Shown piece by piece: positions 47,253 to 57,498 of a stretch of DNA of 64,000 nt. The position numbers and the translations under genes are program-made. The stretch comes from Haematobia irritans (lineage: Eukaryota; Arthropoda; Insecta; Diptera; Muscidae). The stretch lies in the NCBI RefSeq assembly GCF_050003625.1, contig NC_134399.1, forward strand, positions 154,064,473 to 154,128,472, written 5' to 3'. Below the pieces are notes generated by a model. The model was not told where the DNA came from, made no database searches, and worked only from the letters and a program-made list of their open reading frames with translations. The stretch's first letter is position 1. Every line of letters begins with the position of its first letter.

Positions 47253-48938
47253 ATTTATTAACTTTGTCATTCCGTTTGTAAAACATCTAAATATTGCTCT
47301 AAGACCCCATAAAGTATATATATTCTGGGTCGTGGTGAAATTCTGAGTCGATCTGAGCATGCCCGTCCGTCCGTCTGTTGAAATCACGCTGGGCCATATC
47401 GGTCCACTTTTACGTATAGCCCCCATATAAACGGACCCCCAAATTTGGCTTGCGATCGCTCTAAGAGAAACAAATTTCATCCGATCCGGCTGAAATTTGG
47501 TACATAGTGTTAGTATATGGTCTCTAACAACCGTGCAAAAATTGGTCCATATCGGTCCATAATTACATATAGCCCCCATATAAACCGATCTCCCCCGATT
47601 TGGCTTGCGGAGCCCCTAAGAGAAGCAAATTTCATCCGATCCGGCTGAAATTTGGTGCATGATGTTGGTATATGGTCTCTAACAACCATGCGAAAATTGG
47701 TCCACATCGGTCCATAATTATATATAGCCCCCATATAAACCCTTCTCCAGATTTGACCTCCGGAGCCTCTTGGAGGAGCAACATTCATCCGATCCGGTTC
47801 AAATGTGGAACGTGCTGTTTGTATATGGTCTCTAACATCCATGCAAAAATTGGCCCACGTAGGTTCATAATTATATATAGCCCCCATATAAACCGATCCC
47901 CAAATTTGGCTTGCGGAGCCTCTTGGAGGAGCAAAATTCATCCGATCCGGATCAAATGTGGAACGTGGTGCTTGTATATGGTCTCTAACATCCATGCAAA
48001 AATTAGTCCACATAGGTTCATAATTATATATAGCCCCATATAAACCGATCCCCAGATTTGGCTTGCGGAGCTTCTAAGAGAAGCAAATTTCGTCCAATCC
48101 GGTTGAAATTTGGAAGATGGTGTTAGTATATGGTCTCTAACAACCATGTCAGAATTGGTCCATATCGGTCCATAATTATATATAGCCTCCATATTAAACG
48201 TTCTCCAGATTTGACCTCCGGAGCCTCTTGGAGGAGCAAAATTCATCCGATCCGGTTCCGCCGCTAAAAACCATGCCAAAATTGGAACATATCGGTCTAT
48301 AGTTATATATAGCCGATCCCCAATCCCACAAAAATTGGTCCATATCGGTTCATAATCATAGTTGCCACTCAAGCCAAAAATAATCTACCAAAATTTTATT
48401 TTTATAGAAAATTTTGTCAAAATTTTATTGCTATAGAAAATTTGGTCAAAATTTTATTTCTATAGGAAATTTTGTTAAAATTGTATTGCTACAGAAAATT
48501 TTGTCAAAATTTTATTTCTATAGAAAATTTTGTTAAAATTTTATTTCTATAGATAATTTTGTTAAAATTTCATTTCTATAGAACATTTTGTCAAAACTTT
48601 ATTTCTATAGAAAATTTTGTCAAAATTTTATTTCTATAGAAAATTTTGTCAAAAGTTTATTTCTATAGAAAAATTTGTGAAAATTATGTTTCTATAGAAA
48701 ATGTTGTTTAAATTTCATTTCTATAGAAAATTTTGTGAAAATTTAATTTAGAAAAGTTTGTCAAACTGTATTGTATACGTATTTAATCACGTATGGACTT
48801 ACTTATAATTTAGAAGACGGTGTTAGGAGGTTTTAAGATACATTGTCATCGGCAAGCGTTACCGCAACCAAAGTAATTCGATTGTGGATGACAGTCTCCA
48901 GTAGAAGTTGCTACGCAATCCATGGTGGGGGGAACATA
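47253..48938 (+). mobile_element. F1 composite element truncated at both ends
   Basis: It starts at TTAACTTTGTCATTCCG, without the TATACCC hairpin, and stops at CGCAATCCATGGTGGGG, before the GGCC palindrome. Inside are (GTCC)n, about six 153-bp units and about thirteen antisense 29-bp units (48,385-48,760). Similar T-rich stretches containing TTAATAATGTATTTTT flank both sides. Confidence 0.8.
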
Positions 48939-49032
48939 AACTTATTAAAAATTTGTTTATTTTTTTTTTTTTTTGATATTTTTTTAAAGATTTTTTTAAT
49001 AATGTATTTTTTGTTTTGTTTTATTGTTTTAG

Positions 49033-49161
49033 CAATATACAGATACCAGAGATACGCTAAATGATGTATTCAATATGTTCAATAGCCAGTTTGCGGATCC
49101 TGCCGATTCAAGGTCTACACAACAAAAAACAACTACTGAAGCTCCGGTTTGTACAACGTAG
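49033..49161 (+). CDS. Small secreted protein, coding exon 2
   Basis: It continues exon 1 in phase 0 with QYTDTRDTLNDVFNMFNSQF, then a Ser/Thr/Gln-rich tail (residues about 87-104), and ends TEAPVCTT before a TAG at 49,159-49,161. That makes 42 more codons and a protein of about 108 residues. The acceptor has a strong pyrimidine tract. A weak potential donor (CCG before GTTTGT at 49,147) would allow a further exon, so the true C-terminus is uncertain. No canonical AATAAA is seen in the next 300 bases. Confidence 0.55.
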   Translation, partial: QYTDTRDTLNDVFNMFNSQFADPADSRSTQQKTTTEAPVCTT

Positions 49162-49519
49162 AAAATATTTTCAAATATGTTAGGGCTCCTTAATTGAAAA
49201 AGCCGAGTCTGAGATAAGATTTAGTTTATTAATTTTAATTCTCGTGAAGCCTTTCATTTTCATATCATTAATTTCAATCAATAATCAAAAAGCCCAAATT
49301 GATCTATACAATTATAAAGTTCACTAATTTTTAACACTATACTTAATAATACATAAACACAATGACATCTTATTAACTAATAATTCATTTTTATTCCAAA
49401 TACGTAAAACTAACAACTGAAGCGAATGTGGATGTGATAGCATTTAAGGTATGGTTTACTATTATATAATTTTTCAAATTAACTGTAACATGATGTTACG
49501 AAATTGATTACAAGTCAGT

Positions 49520-50013
49520 GCAAAATATCTTCTCTCGTAAGGAACGTATTCCACAGTTGTATAGCGCGGATACGGACAACGGTCGCATTTGTAGAACCTG
49601 CAGTGACTATGTTCGGGCTGAATTTTGAATTTTGAAGATAAATAAGTTAGTCTATTTACTTAATACTTAACGATCCTTTACATGAGGAGAAGCATATAAG
49701 TTTCACTAGATTCTCCAAACAACATACTATAAACTGATAGACATATGAACTTATATGGTCACTCTGACGAAGGCTATATTCAAACCAAATTATTCTGTGG
49801 AAACACAATTTCAATCAGCCACGACTACCAATACAATCTCTTGAGTAGACCTCTAAGCCATGTAATATATGCGATAATATCATAGACAATTTTTCGTACA
49901 TCAGGTGGAAGAGATACACCAGTATTGTAGAGTAAAAACAATCGTGTCTGTTCTGGTACACACATGTACAAGTTACGTATGGTGTCACACTTAAAAGGTG
50001 TTCTGGCCAACAC
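49520..50013 (-). pseudogene. Possible LINE 3'-end remnant
   Basis: Minus-strand pieces such as VRIRAIQLWNTFLTRE (about 49,530-49,600) and GVSLPPDVRKIVYDI (about 49,870-49,930) resemble the region after the RT domain of non-LTR retrotransposons, where a GxxLWNxLPxxxR-type motif is common. It may belong to the same LINE as 51,042-51,800. Broken and short. Confidence 0.3.
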
Positions 50014-51041
50014 TATACACCGTCATAGACCTGAAAAATGTACACGAACATTTCTTTTGTGTAGGCTTAGTGTACAGCCATCGTATGCAAAGTTGGAAGT
50101 TTTTATAACAAATAAATAACAGATTCTGAAACTTTAATGTGTTTTTTATAAATATTTGCAAATTTTATTGGGAAAGTCACTTATATATGTCAGAAACCAC
50201 GCTTTTAAAAATCCATCTAAAATTTGAACCGAAATTTACTCTGATTGATGTATAAATTTTGGGATTGTTTTAATCAGCTGATTTTGCAGTGTGTTCGAAA
50301 GTATAATGTTGCCATAATTTTTAAAAGTTAACACAAAAAAGTTTTAAGCAAATTATCTTTGATTTTTGTGAATACTATCCGCTTTCTTAAACAAATCAAA
50401 GGTCTTTTTTAAAATATAAGGTAATTAAATTTTAACTTTTACAAAATCAATCGGCTAAGAAAAGTGAATTTTACCAAATTTATTGCATGAAAAATATGGC
50501 ATCTTCAATTCTGCAAAGTGTTCTTGGTGCACAAATCACTGAGCAAATTAAAAAAAAAACTAACGCCGCCAATATCTTTCTGCACATGGAGGCCGCCACG
50601 ATAGAAAATTTGTTTGCAATATTATTGTAAATATTTAAGCAATACAAATGAGAAAAACCTTAACAGAATAGTTAATTATGCCCACTATAATTAAATTTCC
50701 TTTAATGTATGGATGTTAAAAACTGTTTGACCAAAACCAAAATAAAAACTTCTCCGCCGTCAAAAACAAAAACGAGAACGACACGGCGATCGTTTGTTCA
50801 TGAGTAACATTGAGGAGATAGAAAAAAAAAAACAAATAAAAACAGATTTGAAGCATCACGCAATTGTCTCCTTTTTCTTGATAAATTGCTCTTGTCCTTA
50901 CAATATTCACTGCTAACAAAAATCCGGCAGGCATTTTATGGCTTTGAGTTACGCACTTACTTTTAATTTTTTATGTTTATACCGGCAAAATATGTTTTGT
51001 TTATAATTTCTGTCTGCAAATAATATGGCTTGCAGAAAAAA
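50014..51041. other. No recognised feature
   Basis: AT-rich, with an A-run at about 50,823-50,840. No supported gene or repeat. Confidence 0.35.
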
Positions 51042-51800
51042 TCAGCTGTCACATTTGTCGATTAAAAGCCCGAAAAAAGTTTCACACGTGTGACTCAGAA
51101 CAACTAACTTTGTGTGTGGTGTGTCGAAAGTGTATAGTGTGGTGCACAATGCGGTGTGACCCAGAACAGACATGAATATTTTCGATACTAATCTATTTAT
51201 GTGTACTTCAAACTTGAGATGGTTATCAATGTAAAACCCTAAGACCCCCAATGATGCTACATTGTCAATAACCAAATTATTCACCGAGAACAGCTATGAC
51301 GAGTCCGTTGATCCAAAAAAACATGGACCGCGACTGTGATACATTGAAATCAATAAAGTCTGCTCGACATCAGTCCACTATAGCTGCCAAATATCTATTA
51401 CCGCTATCCTTAAAAGTTTGATCGTCTGTGCGGATGTTGTGGGCAAACAATTGCAGATCGTCTGCTTGCAAGTACCCCCTCGTAACAGTCAGGACGTCAA
51501 CTAAATCATTCACATAATACGAAATGAATATAGAAGCCATAATTGAGCCTTTCGGCACTCCCCGGAATAACTGATGCTCCTTAAAGTCAACTCCATTATG
51601 GCCTTCTTCCTCCAAGAAAATATTTGACTAAACGATATGCTGATGAGGAGAATCCACATACTTCATATAACTTATTAATCAAAACGTTATGACTAAATCA
51701 GTCAAAAGACTTAAGTCCAAGCTCAATAACGGTACGGTCCTCTTTTCATCTACCGACCTTCTTAATTGGATGTAGTTAATAGTGTATTGAAGTGTAAACA
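51042..51800 (-). pseudogene. Non-LTR retrotransposon reverse transcriptase, degenerate
   Basis: On the minus strand, in several frames, the order is YEVCGFSSSAYRLVKYFLEE-like sequence, FRGVPKGSIMASIFISYYVN (RT motif GVPQGSxLxPxLF), QADDLQLFAH (catalytic box, Tyr to Gln with both Asp kept), then SLGVLGFYIDNHLKFEVHIN (the LGVxxDxxLxxxxHI block). This order is specific for LINE reverse transcriptase. Frameshifts separate the blocks, and neither the endonuclease nor the ends are seen. Confidence 0.75.
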
Positions 51801-52150
51801 AGGTTCCTTATCATTGGGAAGACTGCTTTCAAAATCCTCAACGGTATTTCACCGCAACCACATGCGTCAGATTTAATGCAACACAACACATTTCAAACTT
51901 CGTCTAAACGTTTCTAAATTCAAAACAGCCATCATCTCTGCCGGTAATAGATTCAAAAACTAATTTTGGTTGACCATTTAATTGCTGTAAGACAAATGAG
52001 TCATTACAATCATTGACATATAGATCAGCTGAACTTTGATAATTTTGAACATACCCCTTTTTAACTCATTCCACTCCACTGCCTTCGATGATGTAAAAAA
52101 AAGAAACTACTGTAGTGGGCAGCCTTTCTTTAAAATTAATTCACTCCATA
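51801..52150. other. No recognised feature
   Basis: May include decayed 5' LINE sequence, but nothing is identifiable. Confidence 0.3.
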
Positions 52151-52152
52151 TA

Positions 52153-53193
52153 ACAGGTTGGCTGATAAGTTCCCGGGAGAATACGGTGGGTGGGGAAACA
52201 ATTCGAAGCCCAATTCATTAATTTTTGCCATCGCTCTCAACGACTTGTGGCACGGTGCGTTGTCTTGGTGGAACAAAACTTTTTTCTTCTTCATATGGGG
52301 CCGTTTTGCCACGATTTCGACCTTCAAACGTTCCAATAACGCCATATAATAGTCACTGTTGTTGGTTTTTCCCTTCTCAAGATAATCGATAAAAATTATT
52401 CCATGCGCATCCCAAAAAACAGATGCCATTACTTTGCCGGCGGACTTTTGAGTCTTTCCACGCTTCGGAGACGGTTCACCGGTCGCTGTCCACTCAGCCG
52501 ACTGTCGATTGGACTCAGGAGTGTAGTGATGGAGCCATATTTCATCCATTGTCACATATCGACGGAAAAACTCGGGTGTATTACGAGTTAACAGCTGCAA
52601 ACACCGCTCAGAATCATCAACACGTTGTTGTTTTTGGTCAAATGTGAACTCGCGCGGCACCCATTTTGCACAGAGCTTCCGCATATCCAAATATTGATGA
52701 ATAATAGGACCAACACGTTCCCTTGATATCTTTAAGGCCTTTGCTATCTCGATCAACTTCATTTTACGGTCATTCAAAATCATTTTGTGAATTTTTTTGA
52801 TGTTTTCGTCGGTAACCACCTCTTTCGGGCGTCCACTGCGTTCACCGTCCTCCGTGCTCATTTCACCACGCTTGAATTTTGCATACCAATCAATTATTGT
52901 TGATTTCCCTGGGCAGGGTCCGGAAACTCATTATCAAGCCAAGTATTTGCTTCCACCTTTTCTTTCCTTCAGAAAACAGTATTTTATCAAAAAACGAAAT
53001 TCCTTTTTTTCCATTTTTTTCACAATAACAAAAGTTGCTTCACAAAAGACGCTCTATCTCACAAACTAATTGACTTACGGACGTCAAATTTTGACACGAA
53101 TCATTTGAAGGTTGGTACCATATAAAAATAATATGCATTTAATACTAGCGACGCCATCGATGTGTCAAACCGGGGACCTATCAGCCAACCTGT
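52153..53193 (-). mobile_element. Himar1-like mariner, copy 2, internally deleted
   Basis: Length 1041 bp, flanked by TA (52,151-52,152 and 53,194-53,195). Both ends carry ACAGGTTGGCTGATA-type repeats; the 5' end of the element continues into CCCCGG. About 250 bp is missing from the transposase 3' end compared with copy 1: the coding sequence jumps from PPYSP straight into the terminal repeat. Confidence 0.93.
52176..53014 (-). pseudogene. Himar1-like mariner transposase lacking its C-terminus
   Basis: The start codon is at 53,014 with MEKKEFR in frame, followed by an early frameshift that gives a stop near the KTWLDN block. From MSTEDGERSG (52,861) the frame is open to the end: the HTH2 region RERVGPIIHQ, TMDEIWLHHYTPESN (first catalytic Asp) and FHQDNAPCHKS (second Asp). 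It stops at PPYSP, where a deletion removes the third catalytic Asp and the rest. It is catalytically dead but keeps the DNA-binding half, apart from the N-terminal break. It is closer to the Himar1 type sequence than copy 1 in the retained part. Confidence 0.92.
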
Positions 53194-53413
53194 TATGAGA
53201 TCTTAAGCCATTGAAATATAAAATATGACTAAGGACGATTTCATTAAGTTTTTTTTTAAGACAAAAACACAAAACCAAATTTTAACTGATTGCTCCATTT
53301 GAGGCGCAGTCTCGGTCAACATTTGCATAAAGTAAACTTCACAACATTAAATTATAAATGTACCGTACTGTGAATTCTGATAAAGATTTCATGCATTTTT
53401 CTGAATTTGATTT

Positions 53414-55217
53414 TTATACCCTCCACCATAGGATGGGGGTATAGTAACTTTGTCATTCCGTTTGTAACACATCGAAATATTGCTCTAAGATTCCATAAAG
53501 TATATATATTCTGGGTCGTGGTGAAATTCTGAGTCGATCTGAGCATGTCCGTCCGTCTGTTGAAATCACGCTTACTTCCGAACGAAACAAGCTATCGACT
53601 TGAAATTTGGCACAAGTAGTTGTTATTGATGTAGGTCAGATGGTATTGTAAATGGGCCATATCGGTCTACTTTTACGTATATCCCCCATATAAACGGACC
53701 CCCCAATTTGATCATCTGATCATTTGCGGATCATCTACGAGAAGCAAATTTCATCCGAAATTTGGTAAATGGTGTTGGTATATGGTCTCTAACAACCACG
53801 CAAAAATTGGTCCACATTGGTCCATAATTATATATAGCCCCCATATAAACCGATCCCCCGATTTGGCTTGCGGAGCCTATAAGAGAAGCAAATTTCATCC
53901 GATCCGGCCGAAATTTGGTAAATAGTGTTGGTATATGGTCTCTAACAACCATCAAAAAATTGGTTCACATTGGTCCATAATTATATATAGCCCCCATATA
54001 AACCGATCCCCCGATTTGGCTTGCAGAGCCTCTAAGAGAAGCAAATTTCATCCGATACGGCTGAAATTGGTCTCTAACAAGAATGGTCTCTAACAAGAAT
54101 GCAAAAATTGGTCCACTTCGATCCATAATTATATATAGCCCCCATATAAACCGATCCCCAGATTGGGCTTGCGGATCAACTAAGAGATGAAAATTTCATC
54201 CGATCCGGCCGAAATTTGGTACATGGTGTTAGTATATGGTCTCTAACAACCATGCAAAAATTGGTCCACATCGGTCCTTAATTATATATAGTCCCCATAT
54301 AAACCGATCCCCAGATTTGGCTTGCGGATCAACTAAGAGAAGCAAATTTCATGCGATCGGGCTGAAATTTGGTACATGGTGTAAGTATATGGTCTCTAAT
54401 AACTATGTAAAAATTGGTCCACACCGGCCAATAATTATATATAGCACCCATATAAACCGATCCCCCGATTTGGCTTGCAGAGCCTCTGAGAGAAGTAAAT
54501 TTCATCCGATCCGGCTGAAATTTGGTACATGGTGTTAGTATATGGTCTCTAATGACCATGCAAAAATTGCATGGTCATCGGTCAATAATTATATATAGTC
54601 CCCATATAAACCCATCACAAGATTTGATCTCCGGAGCCTCTTGGAAGACCAAAATTCATCTGATTCAGTTCGAATTTGGTACGTGGTGTTAATATATGGC
54701 CTCAAACACCCATGCAAAAATTGGTCGAAATCGGTCCATAATTATATATATAGCACCCATATAAACCGATCCCCAGATTTGTCCATGTCAACAATTTCGC
54801 CCGAGTCAGTGGAAATTTGGTACATTGTGCTAGTATATGGCCGTTAACAACCATGCCTAACTAGGACCATATCGGTCTATAGTTATATATAGCCCTCAGA
54901 TAAATCGATTCCCAATCACACAAAATTGTATATAGCCCCTATATAAGCGACCCCCACATTTCACTTCTGGCTCTCTACTTACCGAGCAAAAGTCCATATC
55001 GATTCGTAATTATTTGTAGACTTACCTATACATATCTTTTTTGTCTAATATAGACTAACTCACAATTTAGAAAACGATGTTAAGAAGTATTAAGATACCA
55101 CAAGCCAAGTAATTCGATTGTGGATGACAGTCTTTCGTAGAAGTTTCTACGCAATCCATGGTGGAGGGTAAATAAAATTCGGTCTGGCCGAACTTATGGT
55201 CGTATATACTTGTTTTT
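53414..55217 (+). mobile_element. F1 composite element, complete, without 29-bp array
   Basis: TTTATACCCTCCACCATAGG, AGATTCCATAAAGTATATAT, a short (GTCC)n, about nine 153-bp units, then the terminal block with CGCAATCCATGGTGGAGGGT and TATATACTTGTTTT. Confidence 0.85.
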
Positions 55218-55279
55218 TTTATACCCACCACCATAGAATGGTGACGGGGGTATAATAAGTTTATCATTTCGTTTGTAAC
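55217..55279 (+). mobile_element. F1 terminal stub cut by the LTR retrotransposon
   Basis: TATACCCACCACCATAGAAT through TTCGTTTGTAAC matches the first about 60 bp of F1, then stops abruptly at 55,279. Other copies continue ACATCGAAATATTG. Confidence 0.75.
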
Positions 55280-55486
55280 TGTAGGGTCGCTTGTAGCACT
55301 TGGATTCATTTTGTTACACTTTCATGTAATTCGAATAATTTGGTTATAATATTGGTTTTATGATTTCATAAATAAAGCTTGGATTTGAATAGTACTTAAA
55401 ACTTAGTCTACGATATGGTAGACGCAGGTTGAAGGTAGTGTTACAGAATGAGATAAATGTAAATTAAGTATATTTTCGGGGAAATA

Positions 55487-55531
55487 AAGTAAAATAAAAT
55501 AAAATAAAATAAAATAAAATAAAATAAAAAA
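55487..55531 (+). repeat. (AAAAT)n microsatellite
   Basis: About eight pentanucleotide units in the proposed U3 region. Confidence 0.85.
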
Positions 55532-55548
55532 ATAGTATCCTAAAATGA

Positions 55549-55622
55549 GTTTTTGCCAGGATCCGAACCTGGGCGTGTGTGACCATAGTCGAAGGTGTTG
55601 TCCACTGGGCTATCGAAAGCTT
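55549..55622 (-). other. tRNA-like module in the LTR
   Basis: On the minus strand: TAGCCCAGTGG (A-box), then CCAGG-TTCGGAT-CCTGG, a perfect 5-bp stem and 7-base loop T-arm containing the B-box. The anticodon arm is irregular, so a functional tRNA is unlikely. Confidence 0.6.
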
Positions 55623-55832
55623 GAAGGACGACTTGACTATTTTCATTGTGATTCCCTCTATTGATAACGCTAGAATTGCTAGCTTGATTTATTGATCGCG
55701 TTTCTTGAATATGTTTTTCTTTTTTTTGGGTTTGTGAGTGTTCATGCCATTTTCGAAATAGCAGGAATTTTCCAACATTTTTTTTGGAAAAATCCAGCCT
55801 ACTAACGCTGGCTTTCCATTGCGTTCTCTTGC

Positions 55833-55867
55833 TATAAATAGGAGTTCTTTTGCCCAAATTCTCAGTT
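55833..55867 (+). promoter_or_regulatory. Pol II core promoter: TATAAATA plus TCAGTT initiator
   Basis: TATAAATA (55,833-55,840) is followed by TCAGTT with its A at 55,864, 31 bp downstream of the first T of the TATA box. This is the standard arthropod TATA-Inr spacing. It predicts R starting at 55,864. Confidence 0.75.
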
Positions 55868-55957
55868 TATCTCGTCAATTGTTCAATTTGAAATCGGACA
55901 GCGCCGCGAACATTTAAACTTTTTGTATCCTGAACTAAAAATTTGTCTTTTCATTTT

Positions 55958-55974
55958 GTAAGTATGAAAATAAA
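55958..55974 (+). promoter_or_regulatory. Possible 5' splice donor overlapping a polyadenylation signal region
   Basis: GTAAGT at 55,958-55,963 matches a splice donor. AATAAA at 55,969-55,974 is a polyadenylation signal about 105 nt after the predicted start site, followed by a GT-rich stretch. The latter would define the end of R. Confidence 0.45.
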
Positions 55975-57120
55975 AGAATTGACTGTGCTTTGTTCTTTGG
56001 ATTGAAAACTTGTATGTTATTAATTAGGACGAGATAAATTGGATTTGGACGAAATTTCTTCTATTTGTGGTCATTCCTTGGTTTTTTGGATTTTTCCCAG
56101 AGGATATTCGGTGGCATTTCTCCTGTATTTTGGCCTCCAATAGTCATTTCACCCGCCTGTGATTTGGGCCAGGACAAAATTATCCTGATTTTACCGGGTT
56201 TACCATTTTTCCATACCAGGAGCGCAGGAAAACCATAAGCTGTTTTATTTCGCTAAAAGGTAATATACATGTATTGGTTTCGTCCCATCCAAGCATCGAT
56301 GCTTATTTTTGGAAACCTTGTTTGTGTTTTAGGCATCCTATTTTTTGAATTTTCCTTGGGCATATCCGACTTGGAAGCACTCTGCATGGGTACGGGCAAC
56401 CCTCAGCGAAAAACCCGCAACATTTTCCGAATTGACCCCTATATGATCTTTATTATTTTCTCCTGAGGATACCATAGATTTTTTGGCTGGTCCAGATCGA
56501 ACCACGAATATTGTGGAGTGATTGTGTGAAAAGAAAAGTGTTCGCTACAGTTTTTATAGTTTTTGCTGTCCGGTTTAAAGTAAAACAAAGACATTAAATT
56601 TGAATTGAATCCGGAAAAGTTCTTAGTTTAAAAGTAGTTAGTTTTTAATTTTTTTTAGTTAAAGTTTTGTAAATATGCAGATATCGTGTTGTTAAATCGT
56701 TTCGGTTTCGTATGTATGCGAGTGAAAATCGGTCGTAAATTGATTATTTAAATCAACCAAAAACCACAAAGACAATTAAATACAATTATATTTCAACATT
56801 TACGACACCAACAACACCAATATAAACCAAATTCAAAAATTTAGTGATTTACCGGATATCCCATGAAGGATCCTTCATCGTTGGAACCAATAAGTAGTAA
56901 GTCATTTATTTCCTTTTCCTATACTTATTCCCGGCATTACCAACCATCAAAACACTGGTTTTAGTTTTGCAACAAAAATCATTATTTTGCAAAGTCACCA
57001 AGAAGGGGAATTTTCTCCTAATATTGATGTTTGGTGTGTAGGTGAATATCTTTTTACATGTAACCACGATCAAAAGTCACCCCAATGCTGACATAGTTAG
57101 TTTGGCAAAGAACAAAAAAT

Positions 57121-57192
57121 CCGTTGATAGCCCAGTGAGAGCACTCACGACTTCCAACCATAAGGTTGGGGGATCGAGCCCGCTTTCGGTCA
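57121..57192 (+). other. tRNA-like module in the LTR
   Basis: GATAGCCCAGTGAGAGC (A-box), CTTCCAA as an anticodon-type loop, and GGATCGAGCCC (B-box), followed by a T10-type run. It aligns along its length with the module at 57,427-57,498, so the two are homologous. Confidence 0.55.
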
Positions 57193-57426
57193 TTTAATTT
57201 TTTTTTATTTTCAATTTCCTTATTTTTAATTTCCTCTTGGTTTTATTTTTTTTTATTATGTTTTTTTTGTTAATTAATAAAATTAATACTTTTTTGTTAT
57301 TTTTATAAAATCAAATATTATTTATTATTGACTTTTATGATGGTGTGGTGAATATATATTTTAGTGTAATTAAAAACAGTATTTGCCACTCATTATAATT
57401 GTGCATTTGGCCAACCACCCATAAGT

Positions 57427-57498
57427 CATTAGTTAGCCTAGTGGTAAGACTCGCGGCTTGCAATCGTGAGGTCGTAGGTTCGAGCCCGGTTTGGGTGA
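57427..57498 (+). other. tRNA-like module (tRNA-Ala TGC-like) in the LTR
   Basis: It folds into a near-cloverleaf. The anticodon arm is CGCGG-CTTGCAA-TCGTG, all five pairs counting G-T, with anticodon TGC. The D-arm has 3 of 4 pairs and the T-arm carries GGTTCGAGCCC. The acceptor has about 5 of 7 pairs, including wobbles. A TTTTTTT run follows. The mispairs in the acceptor and T stem argue for a tRNA-derived module rather than a working tRNA gene. Confidence 0.6.

Larger units (their letters stand above)
45887..49032 (+). other. Predicted 3.1-kb intron loaded with transposons
   Basis: Bounded by GTAAGT and a long T-rich tract ending GTTTTATTGTTTTAG at 49,032. It contains a TIR element (46,256-46,906) and an F1 element (47,253-48,938), which together make up most of its length. 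Confidence 0.6.

Noticed and set aside
51042..53193. Functional host gene derived from mariner (SETMAR-like)
   Set aside because: The mariner copy is bounded by its own terminal repeats and TA duplications, is frameshifted and lacks the third catalytic residue; no fused host domain is present.
56269..56466. 65-codon hydrophobic frame in the proposed LTR as an extra gene
   Set aside because: Short, no family match, and located in what looks like untranslated LTR; kept out without further support.
57427..57498. Functional tRNA-Ala gene
   Set aside because: Acceptor and T stems contain mismatches and it has a homologous degraded neighbour, so a tRNA-derived module is more likely.
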